A stretch of 64,000 nucleotides of DNA from Syntrophaceae bacterium UBA6109 (GCA_002428445.1 DIWJ01000057.1:18358-82357), one strand, 5' to 3'. Counted from the stretch's first letter, positions 25,270 to 35,171 are shown. A program made the numbers and translations. The notes: generated from the sequence alone by a model not told the origin.

Positions 25270-26919
25270 TCACAGCGACGATCCCAGATCCTTTCCCGAT
25301 ATCCGGTTGAGGATGAAGAGGGGGATGAGAACGGAGATAATAAGGATGGTGGCATAGGCGGAGGCGGGACCGAAATCGCCGCTGCCGATGCGCTGGAAGA
25401 CCTCGACGGTCATCGTGGCCCAGGGGCCGTAGTACAGAACGATGGTGGAGCTCAGTTCCGCCAGGGTCGTCACCCACATGATGATCGCACCGGTGATGAT
25501 CCCGGGCATCATGATGGGAATGATCACCTTGATGAAGGATTTGACCGGGGGGACACCCAGATTGATGGAGGCCTCCTCGATGGAGATATCGATCTGCTGC
25601 AGGAGCGAAGAAGTCGTCTTGATCGAATAGGGGACCTTGCGGATGAAATACGCGAGGACCAGGATCATCCAGGTGCCGGTGAGCACCACGATCCCCTTGT
25701 TGTAGGTGGCGGCCAGGGCGATGCCCTGAACGGTGCCGGCGATCGCCAGGGGGAGCATGACCAGGATATCGAGGAGATAACTCACGGTGCCCCGCCTGCG
25801 GACCAGCAGATAACTCACGACGATGCCGAAGAGGATGCCGATCAGCGTCGCCGTCGTGGCCAGGAAGAAAGAATTGATGATCGGGCGAGGCGCGACCGTA
25901 AAGGCCCGGATGAAATTCTCCAGGCTGAACTGCCCGAAATACATGACCGGCCCCTGGGTTTTTGTGATCGAGGACACGATGACGACGGCGAAGGGAAAGA
26001 GGGCCACGAAGACCACCCCGGCGCAGAAGAGCCAGATCAGGAACGTCGGCAGCGGCCGCAGCCGTTTCACCTCCAGCGGATTCAGGGACGACATCGCGTA
26101 GCTCTTTCTCTCGACCCAGTACTTCTGGAACAGCGTCAGGGCTAGCGTGATGGCAAGAAGTACCATGCTCAACGCCCCCGCCATGGCGGGATTCCCCCCC
26201 AGTTCACTGATGAATTCGTTGTAGGCCTGCACGGAAAGAACCCGGAAATCTTCGCCGATGAGGACCGGCACACCGAAGTTTTCGATGCACAGGTAGAAGA
26301 CGATCAGCGCCCCGGAGAGGATGGCGGGTGTGATGACCGGCAGGGTAACGGTGAAAAAGACGCGCAGGCGGCCGGCTCCGAGATTGGTTGCCGCCTCTTC
26401 CAGAGAACGGTCGATGGCATTGATGGCGGCCGAGACCATCAGGAACACGAAGGGAAAAAACTGCAGCGTGAAGACGAGTACGATCCCCTTCCAGCCGTAG
26501 ATGTTCGGCATCTCCAGGCCGAGGGGCTGGAAGATCTTCGCGAACAGGCCGTTTCGTCCCAGCAGGATCAGCCAGGCTTCCGCACCGATGAAAGTGGGAA
26601 GGATGAGCGGCAGCGTGCCCAGGGTCTTGATAAGGTTTTTGCCCGGGATATGATACCGGGAGAGGAAGAAGGCGAAGGGTATGCCGATGGCGAGCGCGAA
26701 GACCGTCGCGAGCGTGCTGACGAAGAGGCTGTTTTTCAGGCAGCGCAGATAGTAGGGGTAATGGAAAAATGTGGCGTAGCTCTTCAGAGAAAAGAAACCC
26801 GTCTCCGGGTCGATGAAGCTGGCCTTGAAGATAAAAATGATCGGATAGACGACGGCGAAGAAAAGGATCGCGAAGATCAGAACCAGGATGACGTTCCACG
26901 CCTGAAAATACCTGCCCAA
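25270..26919 (-). CDS. iron(III)-type ABC transporter permease (two fused halves)
   Basis: The roughly 549-residue membrane protein carries two binding-protein-dependent transport domains in tandem, each with the EAA-like loop (one is EEAATNLGAGRLRVF, the other EEASINLGVPPVKSF). About twelve helices are expected. This is the FbpB/SfuB/AfuB arrangement of ferric-iron importers and their phosphonate-type relatives. The start is taken as TTG read from 26919, with AAGGGGAG upstream, ten bases after the ATPase stop. The cognate genes are directly upstream. Confidence 0.85.
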   Translation of the reverse strand: MGRYFQAWNVILVLIFAILFFAVVYPIIFIFKASFIDPETGFFSLKSYATFFHYPYYLRCLKNSLFVSTLATVFALAIGIPFAFFLSRYHIPGKNLIKTLGTLPLILPTFIGAEAWLILLGRNGLFAKIFQPLGLEMPNIYGWKGIVLVFTLQFFPFVFLMVSAAINAIDRSLEEAATNLGAGRLRVFFTVTLPVITPAILSGALIVFYLCIENFGVPVLIGEDFRVLSVQAYNEFISELGGNPAMAGALSMVLLAITLALTLFQKYWVERKSYAMSSLNPLEVKRLRPLPTFLIWLFCAGVVFVALFPFAVVIVSSITKTQGPVMYFGQFSLENFIRAFTVAPRPIINSFFLATTATLIGILFGIVVSYLLVRRRGTVSYLLDILVMLPLAIAGTVQGIALAATYNKGIVVLTGTWMILVLAYFIRKVPYSIKTTSSLLQQIDISIEEASINLGVPPVKSFIKVIIPIMMPGIITGAIIMWVTTLAELSSTIVLYYGPWATMTVEVFQRIGSGDFGPASAYATILIISVLIPLFILNRISGKDLGSSL

Positions 26920-26929
26920 GGCGCTCCCC

Positions 26930-28000
26930 TTACCCTCGCAGAACGACCGGCCTGTCCGGAGGAATCCGATACCAGAGAATTTCGCCGTCCTGGCGGATGT
27001 CTCCTTCGCCGGGATCGTGGACCTCGATGACGACATCTCCGCCCCCCGGTCCGGCGACCCTGTAACGGATCATCGATCCCAGGAACGTGCTGCTGAGGAT
27101 TTCCCCGGACAGGAGGTTTCCCCCTTCTTCGTGCGGTCCCGATGCGAGACGGATCCACTCCGGCCGGATGGAGAGAACAACCGAACCGCCGGCGGGTTTC
27201 TCTCCCCGGAAGGATATCCGCTGTCCGGCGACCTCTCCGACAACCATCGTTGCGGCCTCGTCGTAGCCTGTCGCCTGCACTTCGAGGATGTTGCTGTTTC
27301 CCATGAACTCTGCCGAAAAGCGGCTCCCCGGCCGGAAATAGATCTCCGCGGGCGTGCCGAGCTGCTCCAGGCGTCCCTGGCTCAGGATGGCGATCCGGTC
27401 TGAAACCGCCATGGCTTCTTCCTGATCGTGCGTGACATAGATCGTGGTGATGCCGAGTTTCCGCTGGATCCGTCGAATTTCCTCACGCATGCTGACCCGG
27501 AGCTTGGCATCCAGATTGGAAAGCGGTTCGTCCATAAGCAGGATCTGCGGCGAGACGACAAGGGCCCTGGCCAGGGCAACCCGCTGTTGCTGTCCGCCGC
27601 TCAGCTGGTTGGGCGACCGGGTTTCCAAACCTTCGAGCTGGACGCTCTTGAGGATGTCGCCGATCCGTTCGCCAATCTCGCGCCGCGCAATCTTCCGGGC
27701 TTTCAGGCCGTAGGCGATGTTGTCGAAGACGCTCAGATGCGGAAAGAGGGCGTAGTTCTGAAAGACCATGCCCGTTTCACGCCGATGCGGAGGGACGTCG
27801 TTGACGACCCGGTCGCCAAAGCGGATTTCGCCGGCGTCGGGCCTGTAAAATCCGGCGACCATGCGCAACAGCGTGGTTTTCCCGCAGCCGCTCGGTCCGA
27901 GGAGGGTGAAAAAATCACCCTCCTCAATCGTCAGGCTGATATCGTCGACGGCATGGACCCGGCCGAAGCGCTTCGATATTCTTTTCAGTTCAACTTGCAT
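26930..28000 (-). CDS. ABC transporter ATPase, iron/spermidine type
   Basis: The 356-residue ATPase has the Walker A GPSGCGKTT near residue 37, Q-loop FQNYALFPHL, signature LSGGQQQR, Walker B ILLMDEP and switch THDQEEA. It has a C-terminal TOBE regulatory domain. It powers the permease encoded 10 bp downstream. The composition of the operon (binding protein, ATPase, fused permease) matches FbpABC-type systems. Confidence 0.9.
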   Translation of the reverse strand: MQVELKRISKRFGRVHAVDDISLTIEEGDFFTLLGPSGCGKTTLLRMVAGFYRPDAGEIRFGDRVVNDVPPHRRETGMVFQNYALFPHLSVFDNIAYGLKARKIARREIGERIGDILKSVQLEGLETRSPNQLSGGQQQRVALARALVVSPQILLMDEPLSNLDAKLRVSMREEIRRIQRKLGITTIYVTHDQEEAMAVSDRIAILSQGRLEQLGTPAEIYFRPGSRFSAEFMGNSNILEVQATGYDEAATMVVGEVAGQRISFRGEKPAGGSVVLSIRPEWIRLASGPHEEGGNLLSGEILSSTFLGSMIRYRVAGPGGGDVVIEVHDPGEGDIRQDGEILWYRIPPDRPVVLRG

Positions 28001-28003
28001 CGT

Positions 28004-28981
28004 TCACTTGGACAGGATGATTTCCTTCCATTTTTTGAGGATCTCCTTCTCCAGCGAATTGGCCTCGATGGGATCGAAACTCTTCAGGAGCGAGATTTTT
28101 TTCAACGAGGGCAGTCCCGCCACCTCCGCGGCATCCGGCCGCGCCGGCCGGCGTGAGAACTTCTCAAAGATCTCGTCGACGACCTTCTTGCTGATCAGAT
28201 AATCGACAAACTTTTTCGCCTCCTCGGGATGGGGGCAATTCCGGACGATACCCGCGGCCTCGGGCGCCATGAAGGCGCCGTCCGACGGATAGATGATGCC
28301 GACATTCTTGTCCCCCCCGACGATGTACCGGTAGGCGGCGTATTCCATGGTGATGCCCAGCGGATATTCGCCGGCGGCAACACCCTTGTAGATGAGGCTG
28401 GAACTGTCCAGGATCTTCGCGTTGTCGATGAGCTTCTTCAGGCCGTCCCAGCCGTAAAGCTTGTAGAGGCCATAGACCTGGGCATAGGCGGATCCCGACT
28501 TCTCGGGGTTGGCCATGACGATCTTGCCCTTCCACTTCGGCTGGAAGAGGTCCTTCCAGGCGAGCGGCCTTTCCTGTTCCTTGACGAGTGACTTGTTGAC
28601 CATGACGATCATGACGTGGGCGTTGGAGGCGGTCCAGCGGCTCTCCTTCTCCACGTATCCCGCGGGAAGAACTTTCGCCTCAGGCGACTTGTAAGACTGA
28701 AAGTTGTCCTTGGCATTCTCCAGGACCGCCACATCTCCGCTCCAGAAGACGTCGCAGAGAGGCTTGTCCTTTTCCGCCGCGATTCGTTTCATGGCCTCGC
28801 CCGTACCCAGGCGCACGACGGACACCTTGATGCCCGTCTTGGCCTCGAAACCCTTGCTCACCAGGTCGATCAGTTCCGACGGATTGGAGGAATACAGGAC
28901 GACATCCGCCCCCGCGGGATTTGAAAAAACAAATAAGAACAGGGCCGCAACGATCAAGATTCCAAAGAGATGACGACGCAT
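28004..28981 (-). CDS. ABC transporter substrate-binding protein, iron(III)-type (FbpA/AfuA-like)
   Basis: The 325-residue periplasmic protein has a signal peptide (MRRHLFGILIVAALFLFVFSNPAGA) and a type II binding fold beginning DVVLYSSNPSELIDLVSKGFEAKTGIKV. Segments such as CDVFWSGDVAVLENAKDNFQ and NPEKSGSAY are typical of Fbp-like proteins. The usual adjacent C-terminal Tyr pair for ferric iron is not obvious, so the ligand could also be another anion or a chelate. The ATG at 28981 has AAGGAGGG nine bases upstream. It is first in the operon. Confidence 0.85.
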   Translation of the reverse strand: MRRHLFGILIVAALFLFVFSNPAGADVVLYSSNPSELIDLVSKGFEAKTGIKVSVVRLGTGEAMKRIAAEKDKPLCDVFWSGDVAVLENAKDNFQSYKSPEAKVLPAGYVEKESRWTASNAHVMIVMVNKSLVKEQERPLAWKDLFQPKWKGKIVMANPEKSGSAYAQVYGLYKLYGWDGLKKLIDNAKILDSSSLIYKGVAAGEYPLGITMEYAAYRYIVGGDKNVGIIYPSDGAFMAPEAAGIVRNCPHPEEAKKFVDYLISKKVVDEIFEKFSRRPARPDAAEVAGLPSLKKISLLKSFDPIEANSLEKEILKKWKEIILSK

Positions 28982-29024
28982 ACGCCAATGCCCTCCTTCA
29001 GGGAAAGATTCGATCTTTTTCTTG

Positions 29025-29053
29025 CTGATAGTATGAACGCGCCCACCTGTCAA
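29025..29053 (-). promoter_or_regulatory. possible promoter of the iron-type ABC operon
   Basis: Read leftward, TTGACA (29053-29048) is followed after 17 bp by TATCAG (29030-29025). The -35 is perfect and the -10 is weak. It lies 44 bp upstream of the binding-protein start. No Fur box was recognised. Confidence 0.4.
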
Positions 29054-29225
29054 TTCACAAAAAGTAATAAGGACATAGATTTTCTGCGAGACGCCGCCGA
29101 AGATCGACGCTCCGGAAGAAAGCATTTGACCGAAGATCCCGGCAGGGGGTAACGTGAAAATGGTCTTCGCAGCGCTCTGCGCAAGCGGCCGAAAAGGTGT
29201 CGGCACCCCCATAAAAGGCAGAATC

Positions 29226-30854
29226 ATGAAAGAAAATTCCCCCCGTGTCCCCTACCCCTCCGTCGCGTACCGAAGTGCGCGGCGGCCCGTCTATGCCCGC
29301 GGCGGGATGATCGCGACAAGCCAGCCGCTGGCGGCGCAGGCGGGATTGGCCGTTCTCCAGAACGGAGGGAACGCCGTCGATGCGGCGATCGCGGCGGCGG
29401 CGGCGCTGACGGTCGTCGAACCCGCCTCCTGCGGCATCGGCGGGGATGCCTTCGCCCTGGTGTGGGACGGCAGGAAACTGCACGGTTTGAACGGCTCCGG
29501 CCGTTCACCCCTGCGGATGACGCCGGAACTCCTGCAAGAGCGCAACTGCCGTGAAATTCCCGATTGCGGCTGGTTAAGTATCACCGTTCCCGGCGCGCCG
29601 GCGGCGTGGCGCGACCTGCACCAGCGCTTCGGCCGCCATCCCTTCGCCTCCCTCTTCGCAGCGGCCGTCGACTACGCCGACCGCGGCCATCCCGTCTCGC
29701 CGGTTTCGCAGTACAAATGGCGCAAGGGAATGGCAAAGCTGCAGAGCGGGTTGAACGGCGAGGAGTTCCGCCGCTGGGCTTCGCTGTTCGCGCCCGCAGG
29801 CCGCACGCCCGAAGTGGGCGAGATCTGGAAGAGTCCGGAGATGGCGCGGAGCCTGCAGCTGATCGCTGAAACCTGTGCGGAGGCGTTCTACCGCGGCGAA
29901 CTCGCGGCAAGGATCACCTCTTTTTCCGCAAAAACGGGCGGGCTGCTGGCGGAGGAGGATTTCGCACGGCATGCCAGCACGTGGGTCGAGCCGATCGGCA
30001 CGAACTATCGGGGATTCGACGTCTGGGAGATCCCGCCGAACGGCCAGGGGCTTGCCGCACTGCTTGCCCTCAACATCCTGGAGGGCTTCGAGCTCGGCGC
30101 CCTGCCGCGCGATTCCGCGGAGAGCTTCCACCTGCAGATCGAGTCCATGAAACTCGCTTTCGCCGATGCAAGGCGGACCATCGCCGATCCGGAGCAGGCG
30201 GAGATCCCCGTGCAGCCCCTTCTGGATAAGGCCTACGCGGCGGACCGCCGGCGACTGGTCGGCAGGAATGCCGGCTCGCCCGATCCCGGTCGGCCTCTCC
30301 CCGGGGGGACGGCCTATCTGTGTACCGCGGATTCGGACGGCATGATGGTGAGCCTCATCGAGTCCGTTTTCAAAAATTTCGGCTCGGGAATCGTCGTTCC
30401 CGGGACGGGGATCGCCCTCCAGAACCGCGCCATCGGCTTTTCGCTGACGCCCGGCCATCCCAACATGCTGGCGCCGGGAAAGAGGCCCTATCACACCATC
30501 ATCCCCGGCTTCATGACGCGCAAAGGCGCCCCGGTCGGCCCCTTCGGACTCATGGGCGGCCACATGCAGCCTCAGGGCCACGTGCAGCTGGTGGTAAACA
30601 CCGTGGATCACGGCCTGGACCCTCAGGCCGCGATCGACGCGCCCCGCTGGCACTGGCAGGAAGACCGCCACGTGAAACTGGAACCCCAGGTCGACGCGGC
30701 GGTCGCCGAGGAGCTCCGCATGCGGGGGCACAAGGTCGAGATCCATGCCGACCTCGACCTCTTCGGAAACGGCCAGATCATCCGCCGGCAGCCGTCCGGC
30801 ATCTACGCAGCGGGGAGCGACGGCAGGACGGACGGCCTCGCGATTGGGTATTGA
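29226..30854 (+). CDS. ggt: gamma-glutamyltransferase family protein
   Basis: The 542-residue Ntn-hydrolase precursor should self-cleave before the Thr in PLPGGTAYLCTADSDG (about residue 360), giving a large and a small subunit. Conserved elements include GGNAVDAAIAAAAALTVVEPASCGIGGDAF near residue 45 and GFMGGHMQPQGH-like LMGGHMQPQGHVQ. There is no signal peptide, so it is likely cytoplasmic like YwrD-type members. The substrate may be glutathione-like or another gamma-glutamyl amide. The start follows from RIMKENSPRVP, and the protein ends GLAIGY. Confidence 0.85.
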   Translation: MKENSPRVPYPSVAYRSARRPVYARGGMIATSQPLAAQAGLAVLQNGGNAVDAAIAAAAALTVVEPASCGIGGDAFALVWDGRKLHGLNGSGRSPLRMTPELLQERNCREIPDCGWLSITVPGAPAAWRDLHQRFGRHPFASLFAAAVDYADRGHPVSPVSQYKWRKGMAKLQSGLNGEEFRRWASLFAPAGRTPEVGEIWKSPEMARSLQLIAETCAEAFYRGELAARITSFSAKTGGLLAEEDFARHASTWVEPIGTNYRGFDVWEIPPNGQGLAALLALNILEGFELGALPRDSAESFHLQIESMKLAFADARRTIADPEQAEIPVQPLLDKAYAADRRRLVGRNAGSPDPGRPLPGGTAYLCTADSDGMMVSLIESVFKNFGSGIVVPGTGIALQNRAIGFSLTPGHPNMLAPGKRPYHTIIPGFMTRKGAPVGPFGLMGGHMQPQGHVQLVVNTVDHGLDPQAAIDAPRWHWQEDRHVKLEPQVDAAVAEELRMRGHKVEIHADLDLFGNGQIIRRQPSGIYAAGSDGRTDGLAIGY

Positions 30855-30880
30855 CTCGCCCGCCTTGATGACCGGCAGGT

Positions 30881-31005
30881 TGTGGGAATTCCCTTCCGGG
30901 GGGGTCGCCATCAGAGATTTTTCCGGTCACCCAACCGACGCAGCGCCGCGAGGAGCAACGGGGCCGGAAAAAGATCGCGGCGCCCCCCGGAAGGGAATTC
31001 CCACA
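30881..31005. repeat. 125 bp foldback (large inverted repeat) element
   Basis: TGTGGGAATTCCCTTCCGGGGGG at 30881-30903 is matched by its exact complement ending at 31005. The pairing continues imperfectly inward, with GATTTTTCCGG facing CCGGAAAAAGATC, leaving a loop of about 38 bases. It encodes no protein and lies between two plus-strand genes. Confidence 0.85.
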
Positions 31006-31095
31006 TAGCTCGCATTCCCACCGCGACGCGAGGTCGACGTCAGAAGAGGCAGCCTGCCCGCCGCACGGGGCCGATGATCTCAGGAGGCGCGGATC

Positions 31096-31449
31096 ATGGA
31101 AATCCAGATCAAGCGAGTCTACGAAAAGCCCGGAAAGGGAGACGGCAGACGCATCCTCGTGGACCGGCTCTGGCCGCGGGGACTGAGCCGGGAGGAGGCG
31201 AAGATCGACCGATGGGCAAAGGAGGTCTCCCCTTCCCACGAACTGAGAAAATGGTACGGCCATGACCCGGCGAAATGGGGCGAGTTTCGAAAACGGTACC
31301 TCGCCGAACTGGCGGGAAGAGAGGAAGAAGTGGCGCGGCTGCGAAAGGAAGCCGCCGGGGGAAAGATAACCCTTCTCTACAGTTCCAGGGAAAACGAACT
31401 CAACAATGCGGCAGCGCTGAAGTCGTATCTGGAAAAATCGGGCAGATAG
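31096..31449 (+). CDS. DUF488 family protein (YeaO-like)
   Basis: The 117-residue protein shows the DUF488 hallmarks VDRLWPRGLSREEAKIDRWAKEVSPS, LRKWYGHDP and a C-terminal TLLYSSRE. Members are small, soluble and of unknown biochemical role. AGGAGG stands nine bases before the ATG. It follows the foldback element by 90 bp. Confidence 0.85.
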   Translation: MEIQIKRVYEKPGKGDGRRILVDRLWPRGLSREEAKIDRWAKEVSPSHELRKWYGHDPAKWGEFRKRYLAELAGREEEVARLRKEAAGGKITLLYSSRENELNNAAALKSYLEKSGR

Positions 31450-31689
31450 CCGCCGTCGCGGCAAGGCCGCATGCTGAGGGACCGCTCGTTTCGGCGCCGG
31501 GATGAGACCCGCACGGAAATGTTCTTGCCGAAATCATGAAAAAATGTTACGGGCCCGCCTGTTTGCTTCTCTGCAAAATCTCCATGAACTCTTGCTCGCC
31601 CGGATGTTGCGATAAGGCACGCGGCAATCCATGGTTCGTGATCGGCATTGTTTTCGCCCCGATTGCATGGAACTTGCATTGGAAGGGAC

Positions 31690-32832
31690 ATGATGAGCAT
31701 GGGGAAAAACCGTTTGAACGTCCGCACCGGCCGATCCCTTTTGAGAGATGAAGGGGCGGCCGTCCGCGAGTTTCTTCAAGCCGTCTATCAGCCCGACGCC
31801 CAGGCCGTCGTCTTTTTTTGCTCTTCCCGGTACAACCTGGATATCCTCGGCGCGGAGCTGGCAAAGAGCTTCGACTGTCCCCTGATCGGCTGCACCTCAG
31901 CGGGAGAAATCTCGACGGGAGGATACCAGGAGCGTGGGATCGTCGGCGCCAGCCTCTCGTCCAGAGAATTGAGGATTCACCGCAACATCATTTCCCCCTT
32001 GAGCCGATTTTCTCTGACCGATGCGGAGAAGATGGCTGCGGCTGTCAGGACAAATCTTTCTCTTGTGAAGGGATTGGACAGGAAGCGGATGTTCGGTCTT
32101 ATTCTGATCGACGGTCTTTCCCTCATCGAAGAGGCGATCGTCACATCGCTTTATTCATCGTTTGAAGGGATCTCCATCATCGGGGGATCCGCCGGCGACG
32201 ACCTGGAATTCCATAAAACGTTTGTCTATGACGACGGAAAATTTCTGTCCGATGCGGCAGTTTTTTCCGTCTTCGAAACGACGCTGCCGTTTCTGACCTT
32301 CGAAACCCAGCACTTTCAGCCGACGGAAACGAAGATCGTCATCACCGGCGCCGACCCGGCAAGACGGATCATCAGCGAAATCAACGGCGAACCGGCCGCC
32401 GGGGAATATGCAAGGGTACTCGGACTGGAAAAGGATCAGCTCAGCCCGGCGGTTTTCTCCGAACATCCCCTCCTCCTGAGAATCGGCGGCGTGTGGTATG
32501 TTCGTTCTATCGCGAGAGTCAATGACGACGGCACCCTGAGCCTGTTCAGCGCCATCGAGGAGGGGCTGGTCCTGACCATAGGGAAAGGGGTCGATATCGT
32601 CCGTAATCTTGAAAATCATCTGTCCATGCTGGAAGAAGAGATCCCGGGAAACCGTTTCTATCTCCTGTGCGATTGCATTCTGCGAAAACTGGAGTTCAAG
32701 AGCCGCGATGTCGTCGGCGAAATCAACGGCCTGCTCGGCCGTATCAACGCCATCGGTTTCAGCACCTACGGGGAGCAGTACAATTCCATTCATGTCAATC
32801 AGACCTTGACGGGGATCGTGATCGGTGGATGA
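31690..32832 (+). CDS. FIST domain sensory protein
   Basis: The roughly 380-residue soluble protein consists of a FIST N domain (VVFFCSSRYNLDILGAEL, PLIGCTSAGEIS) and a FIST C domain (YLLCDCILRKLEFKS and the final FSTYGEQYNSIHVNQTLTG). FIST domains bind small ligands, perhaps amino acids, and usually feed signalling proteins. The gene overlaps the downstream histidine kinase by 8 bases, so it is very likely the sensory partner of that kinase. ATGs at 31690, 31693 and 31699 are all possible starts; GGAAGGGA lies just upstream. Confidence 0.8.
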   Translation: MMSMGKNRLNVRTGRSLLRDEGAAVREFLQAVYQPDAQAVVFFCSSRYNLDILGAELAKSFDCPLIGCTSAGEISTGGYQERGIVGASLSSRELRIHRNIISPLSRFSLTDAEKMAAAVRTNLSLVKGLDRKRMFGLILIDGLSLIEEAIVTSLYSSFEGISIIGGSAGDDLEFHKTFVYDDGKFLSDAAVFSVFETTLPFLTFETQHFQPTETKIVITGADPARRIISEINGEPAAGEYARVLGLEKDQLSPAVFSEHPLLLRIGGVWYVRSIARVNDDGTLSLFSAIEEGLVLTIGKGVDIVRNLENHLSMLEEEIPGNRFYLLCDCILRKLEFKSRDVVGEINGLLGRINAIGFSTYGEQYNSIHVNQTLTGIVIGG

Positions 32833-35020
32833 CGGGGATCGCATCCGGCAGCTCGAAGAAAAGCTGAAAGAGCTGGAACGGCAGCTTTCGGCCAAGGAAA
32901 AGATCTGCCAGGTTCTCAGCCGGAGGGTGGAACGAAGCGTCGACTCCGTAGGAGGCGCCTATTCCATCTTCGAACGCAACATCCTTCTTCAGAACCTGGT
33001 CGATCAGCGTTCCAGCGAAATCGAAGAGACCAACAAGAAACTTTCCCAGGAAATCGCCGAACGGATCAGGAGCGAACGGCGTCTGCACAGCTTCATTCAG
33101 GGCTCCCCGATACCCACCTTCGTCATCGGAATCGACCACCGCACCATCTACTGGAACCGGGCCGCAGAAGAACTGACCGGCATCAAAGCCGGAGAAGTTC
33201 TGGGCACAGCGCATCAATGGAGGGCGTTCTACAAAAAGGAGCGTCCCTGCATGGCGGACCTCATCGTGGACGACGCCATCGAAAACTTCCCCGTCTGGTA
33301 CGGAGAAAAGCATAACCGGTCGAAACTGGTCGATGAGGCTTTCGAGGGGACCGATTTCTTTCCTGACCTCGGCAACGGCGGGAAATGGCTGCGCTTTACG
33401 GCCGCGGCGATCCGCGATGCCCAGGGTGATCTTCTCGGCGCGATAGAAACGGTCGAGGACATTACCGAGAGCCGGAATGCAAATGAAAAACTGAAGCGCG
33501 GCGAACGGTTTCTCAGCAGCATTTTCGCCAGCATTCAGGACGGGATCTTTGTTCTCGACAGGGATCAGAATATCGTCCAGATGAACCCGACGATGGAACG
33601 CTGGTATTCCCACGCCATGCCGGCCGTCGGCAAGACCTGTTACAAAGTCTTCCGAGGGCGAACCGCACCCTGCCCGGGATGTCCCTCCCTGTTGGCCGCG
33701 TCGATGCAGGCAGCCGCCCATGGGACGATCCCCAGAATGGATTCCACGGGAAAGGCGTCCGGCTGGCTGGAGGTCTTCAGCTTCCCTCTTCTTGACCTCG
33801 AATCGGGAAGCGTGACCGGAACGATCCAATATGTGCGCGACATCACCCTCCGCAAGAAGGCTGAAGAGGAAAAGGAAAAGCTGGAGGCGGAGCTTCTGCA
33901 CGCCCGCAAGATGGAAGCAATCGGAACGCTGGCGGGCGGCATCGCCCATGATTTCAACAATCTGCTCATGGGCATTCAGGGATTCGCCTCCCTGATCGGT
34001 CTGGACATGGACAAGGCGCATCCCCATTACGAAAAACTCCGGAGAATCGACGAACTCGTCAACAGCGGTGCGGATCTGACGCGGCAACTCCTTGGCTTCG
34101 CCCGCGGAGGGAAATACGAGATTCAACCCTCCAATCTCAATGAGGTCGTTGCCAGAACCTCCGGAATGTTTGCGCGAACGCGAAAGGAGATCAGCACCCA
34201 CCACCGGTATCAGGAGGACGTCTGGCCCGTCGAACTGGATCGCGGTCAGATCGAGAGGGTGTTTTTGAATCTCTATGTCAACGCCGCGCAGGCGATGCCG
34301 GAGGGCGGAAATCTCTATCTGGAGACCCGCAACGTGGCGCTGGACGCGAGCTATGCAAAATCACATTCCGTCCCTCCCGGAGACTACGTGATGGTATCCG
34401 TCACGGACACGGGCATCGGAATGGACAGCAAGACCAGGGAACGGATTTTTGAACCCTTCTTCACCACGAAGACGATGGGGAGAGGAACGGGACTCGGTCT
34501 CGCCACCGTCTATGGCATCGTCAAGGGACATAAAGGCGTCATCAATGTCTACAGCGAAATTGGCAAGGGAACGACGTTCAATCTCTATTTTCCCGCTTCC
34601 GGCAAGGCGGTCGTACGCCGGGAGAATACTTCCGAAGAACCGCTGAGAGGCAGTGAGGCGATCCTGCTCGTCGATGATGAACCGATCATCATTGACGTGA
34701 CCAGGGACATCCTGGAAAGCCTTGGTTATCGGGTTTTCGTTGCAACGAGCGGAAGCGAAGCGCTGCGGATCTACGAAACGGACCGGGAGATCATCGATCT
34801 GGTGATTCTGGACATGATCATGCCCGGAATGGGCGGCGAGGAGACGTTTGACCGCCTGAAGGCAGCCAACCCCGGCATCAGGATCATCCTCTCGAGCGGA
34901 TACAGCCTGAACGGCCAGGCAAGCAGAATCCTGGAGAAAGGCTGCAAGTCCTTCCTGCAGAAACCTTTCAGCATCGTCGAGTTGTCGAAGAAAATCCGGG
35001 AAGTTCTGTCTTCCCGCTAG
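32825..35020 (+). CDS. soluble hybrid PAS sensor histidine kinase with receiver domain
   Basis: The 731-residue protein has no membrane segment. The order is coiled coil (1-90), PAS 1 (about 90-220), PAS 2 (about 230-345, with a CPGCP motif), HisKA with GGIAHDFNNLL (phospho-His near residue 374), HATPase_c with NAAQAMPEGG and GTGLGLATVYGIVKGH, and a C-terminal receiver with the phospho-Asp in LVILDMIMPGMGG. The GTG start overlaps the FIST gene. Ligand sensing is probably delegated to the FIST protein and PAS domains. No cognate response-regulator gene with a DNA-binding domain is adjacent. Confidence 0.88.
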   Translation: MDDGDRIRQLEEKLKELERQLSAKEKICQVLSRRVERSVDSVGGAYSIFERNILLQNLVDQRSSEIEETNKKLSQEIAERIRSERRLHSFIQGSPIPTFVIGIDHRTIYWNRAAEELTGIKAGEVLGTAHQWRAFYKKERPCMADLIVDDAIENFPVWYGEKHNRSKLVDEAFEGTDFFPDLGNGGKWLRFTAAAIRDAQGDLLGAIETVEDITESRNANEKLKRGERFLSSIFASIQDGIFVLDRDQNIVQMNPTMERWYSHAMPAVGKTCYKVFRGRTAPCPGCPSLLAASMQAAAHGTIPRMDSTGKASGWLEVFSFPLLDLESGSVTGTIQYVRDITLRKKAEEEKEKLEAELLHARKMEAIGTLAGGIAHDFNNLLMGIQGFASLIGLDMDKAHPHYEKLRRIDELVNSGADLTRQLLGFARGGKYEIQPSNLNEVVARTSGMFARTRKEISTHHRYQEDVWPVELDRGQIERVFLNLYVNAAQAMPEGGNLYLETRNVALDASYAKSHSVPPGDYVMVSVTDTGIGMDSKTRERIFEPFFTTKTMGRGTGLGLATVYGIVKGHKGVINVYSEIGKGTTFNLYFPASGKAVVRRENTSEEPLRGSEAILLVDDEPIIIDVTRDILESLGYRVFVATSGSEALRIYETDREIIDLVILDMIMPGMGGEETFDRLKAANPGIRIILSSGYSLNGQASRILEKGCKSFLQKPFSIVELSKKIREVLSSR

Positions 35021-35137
35021 GCTGATTCCCTGCGTTCCGTCTGTCGACAGGAGATGGAATTCCCGCAGGAGGATTTTTCCGGCGCCCTTCCCGTCGTTCC
35101 ATTCCCCCGGAGTCAATTCCACGGAGTCAATTCCTCG

Positions 35138-35166
35138 TTGACAAACGGTTTCGGTTATTCTAGCAT
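35138..35166 (+). promoter_or_regulatory. promoter of the riboswitch-controlled P-type ATPase
   Basis: A perfect TTGACA at 35138-35143 is followed after 17 bp by TAGCAT at 35161-35166. Transcription would begin a few bases before the conserved riboswitch 5' end. Confidence 0.55.
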
Positions 35167-35171
35167 CACGC

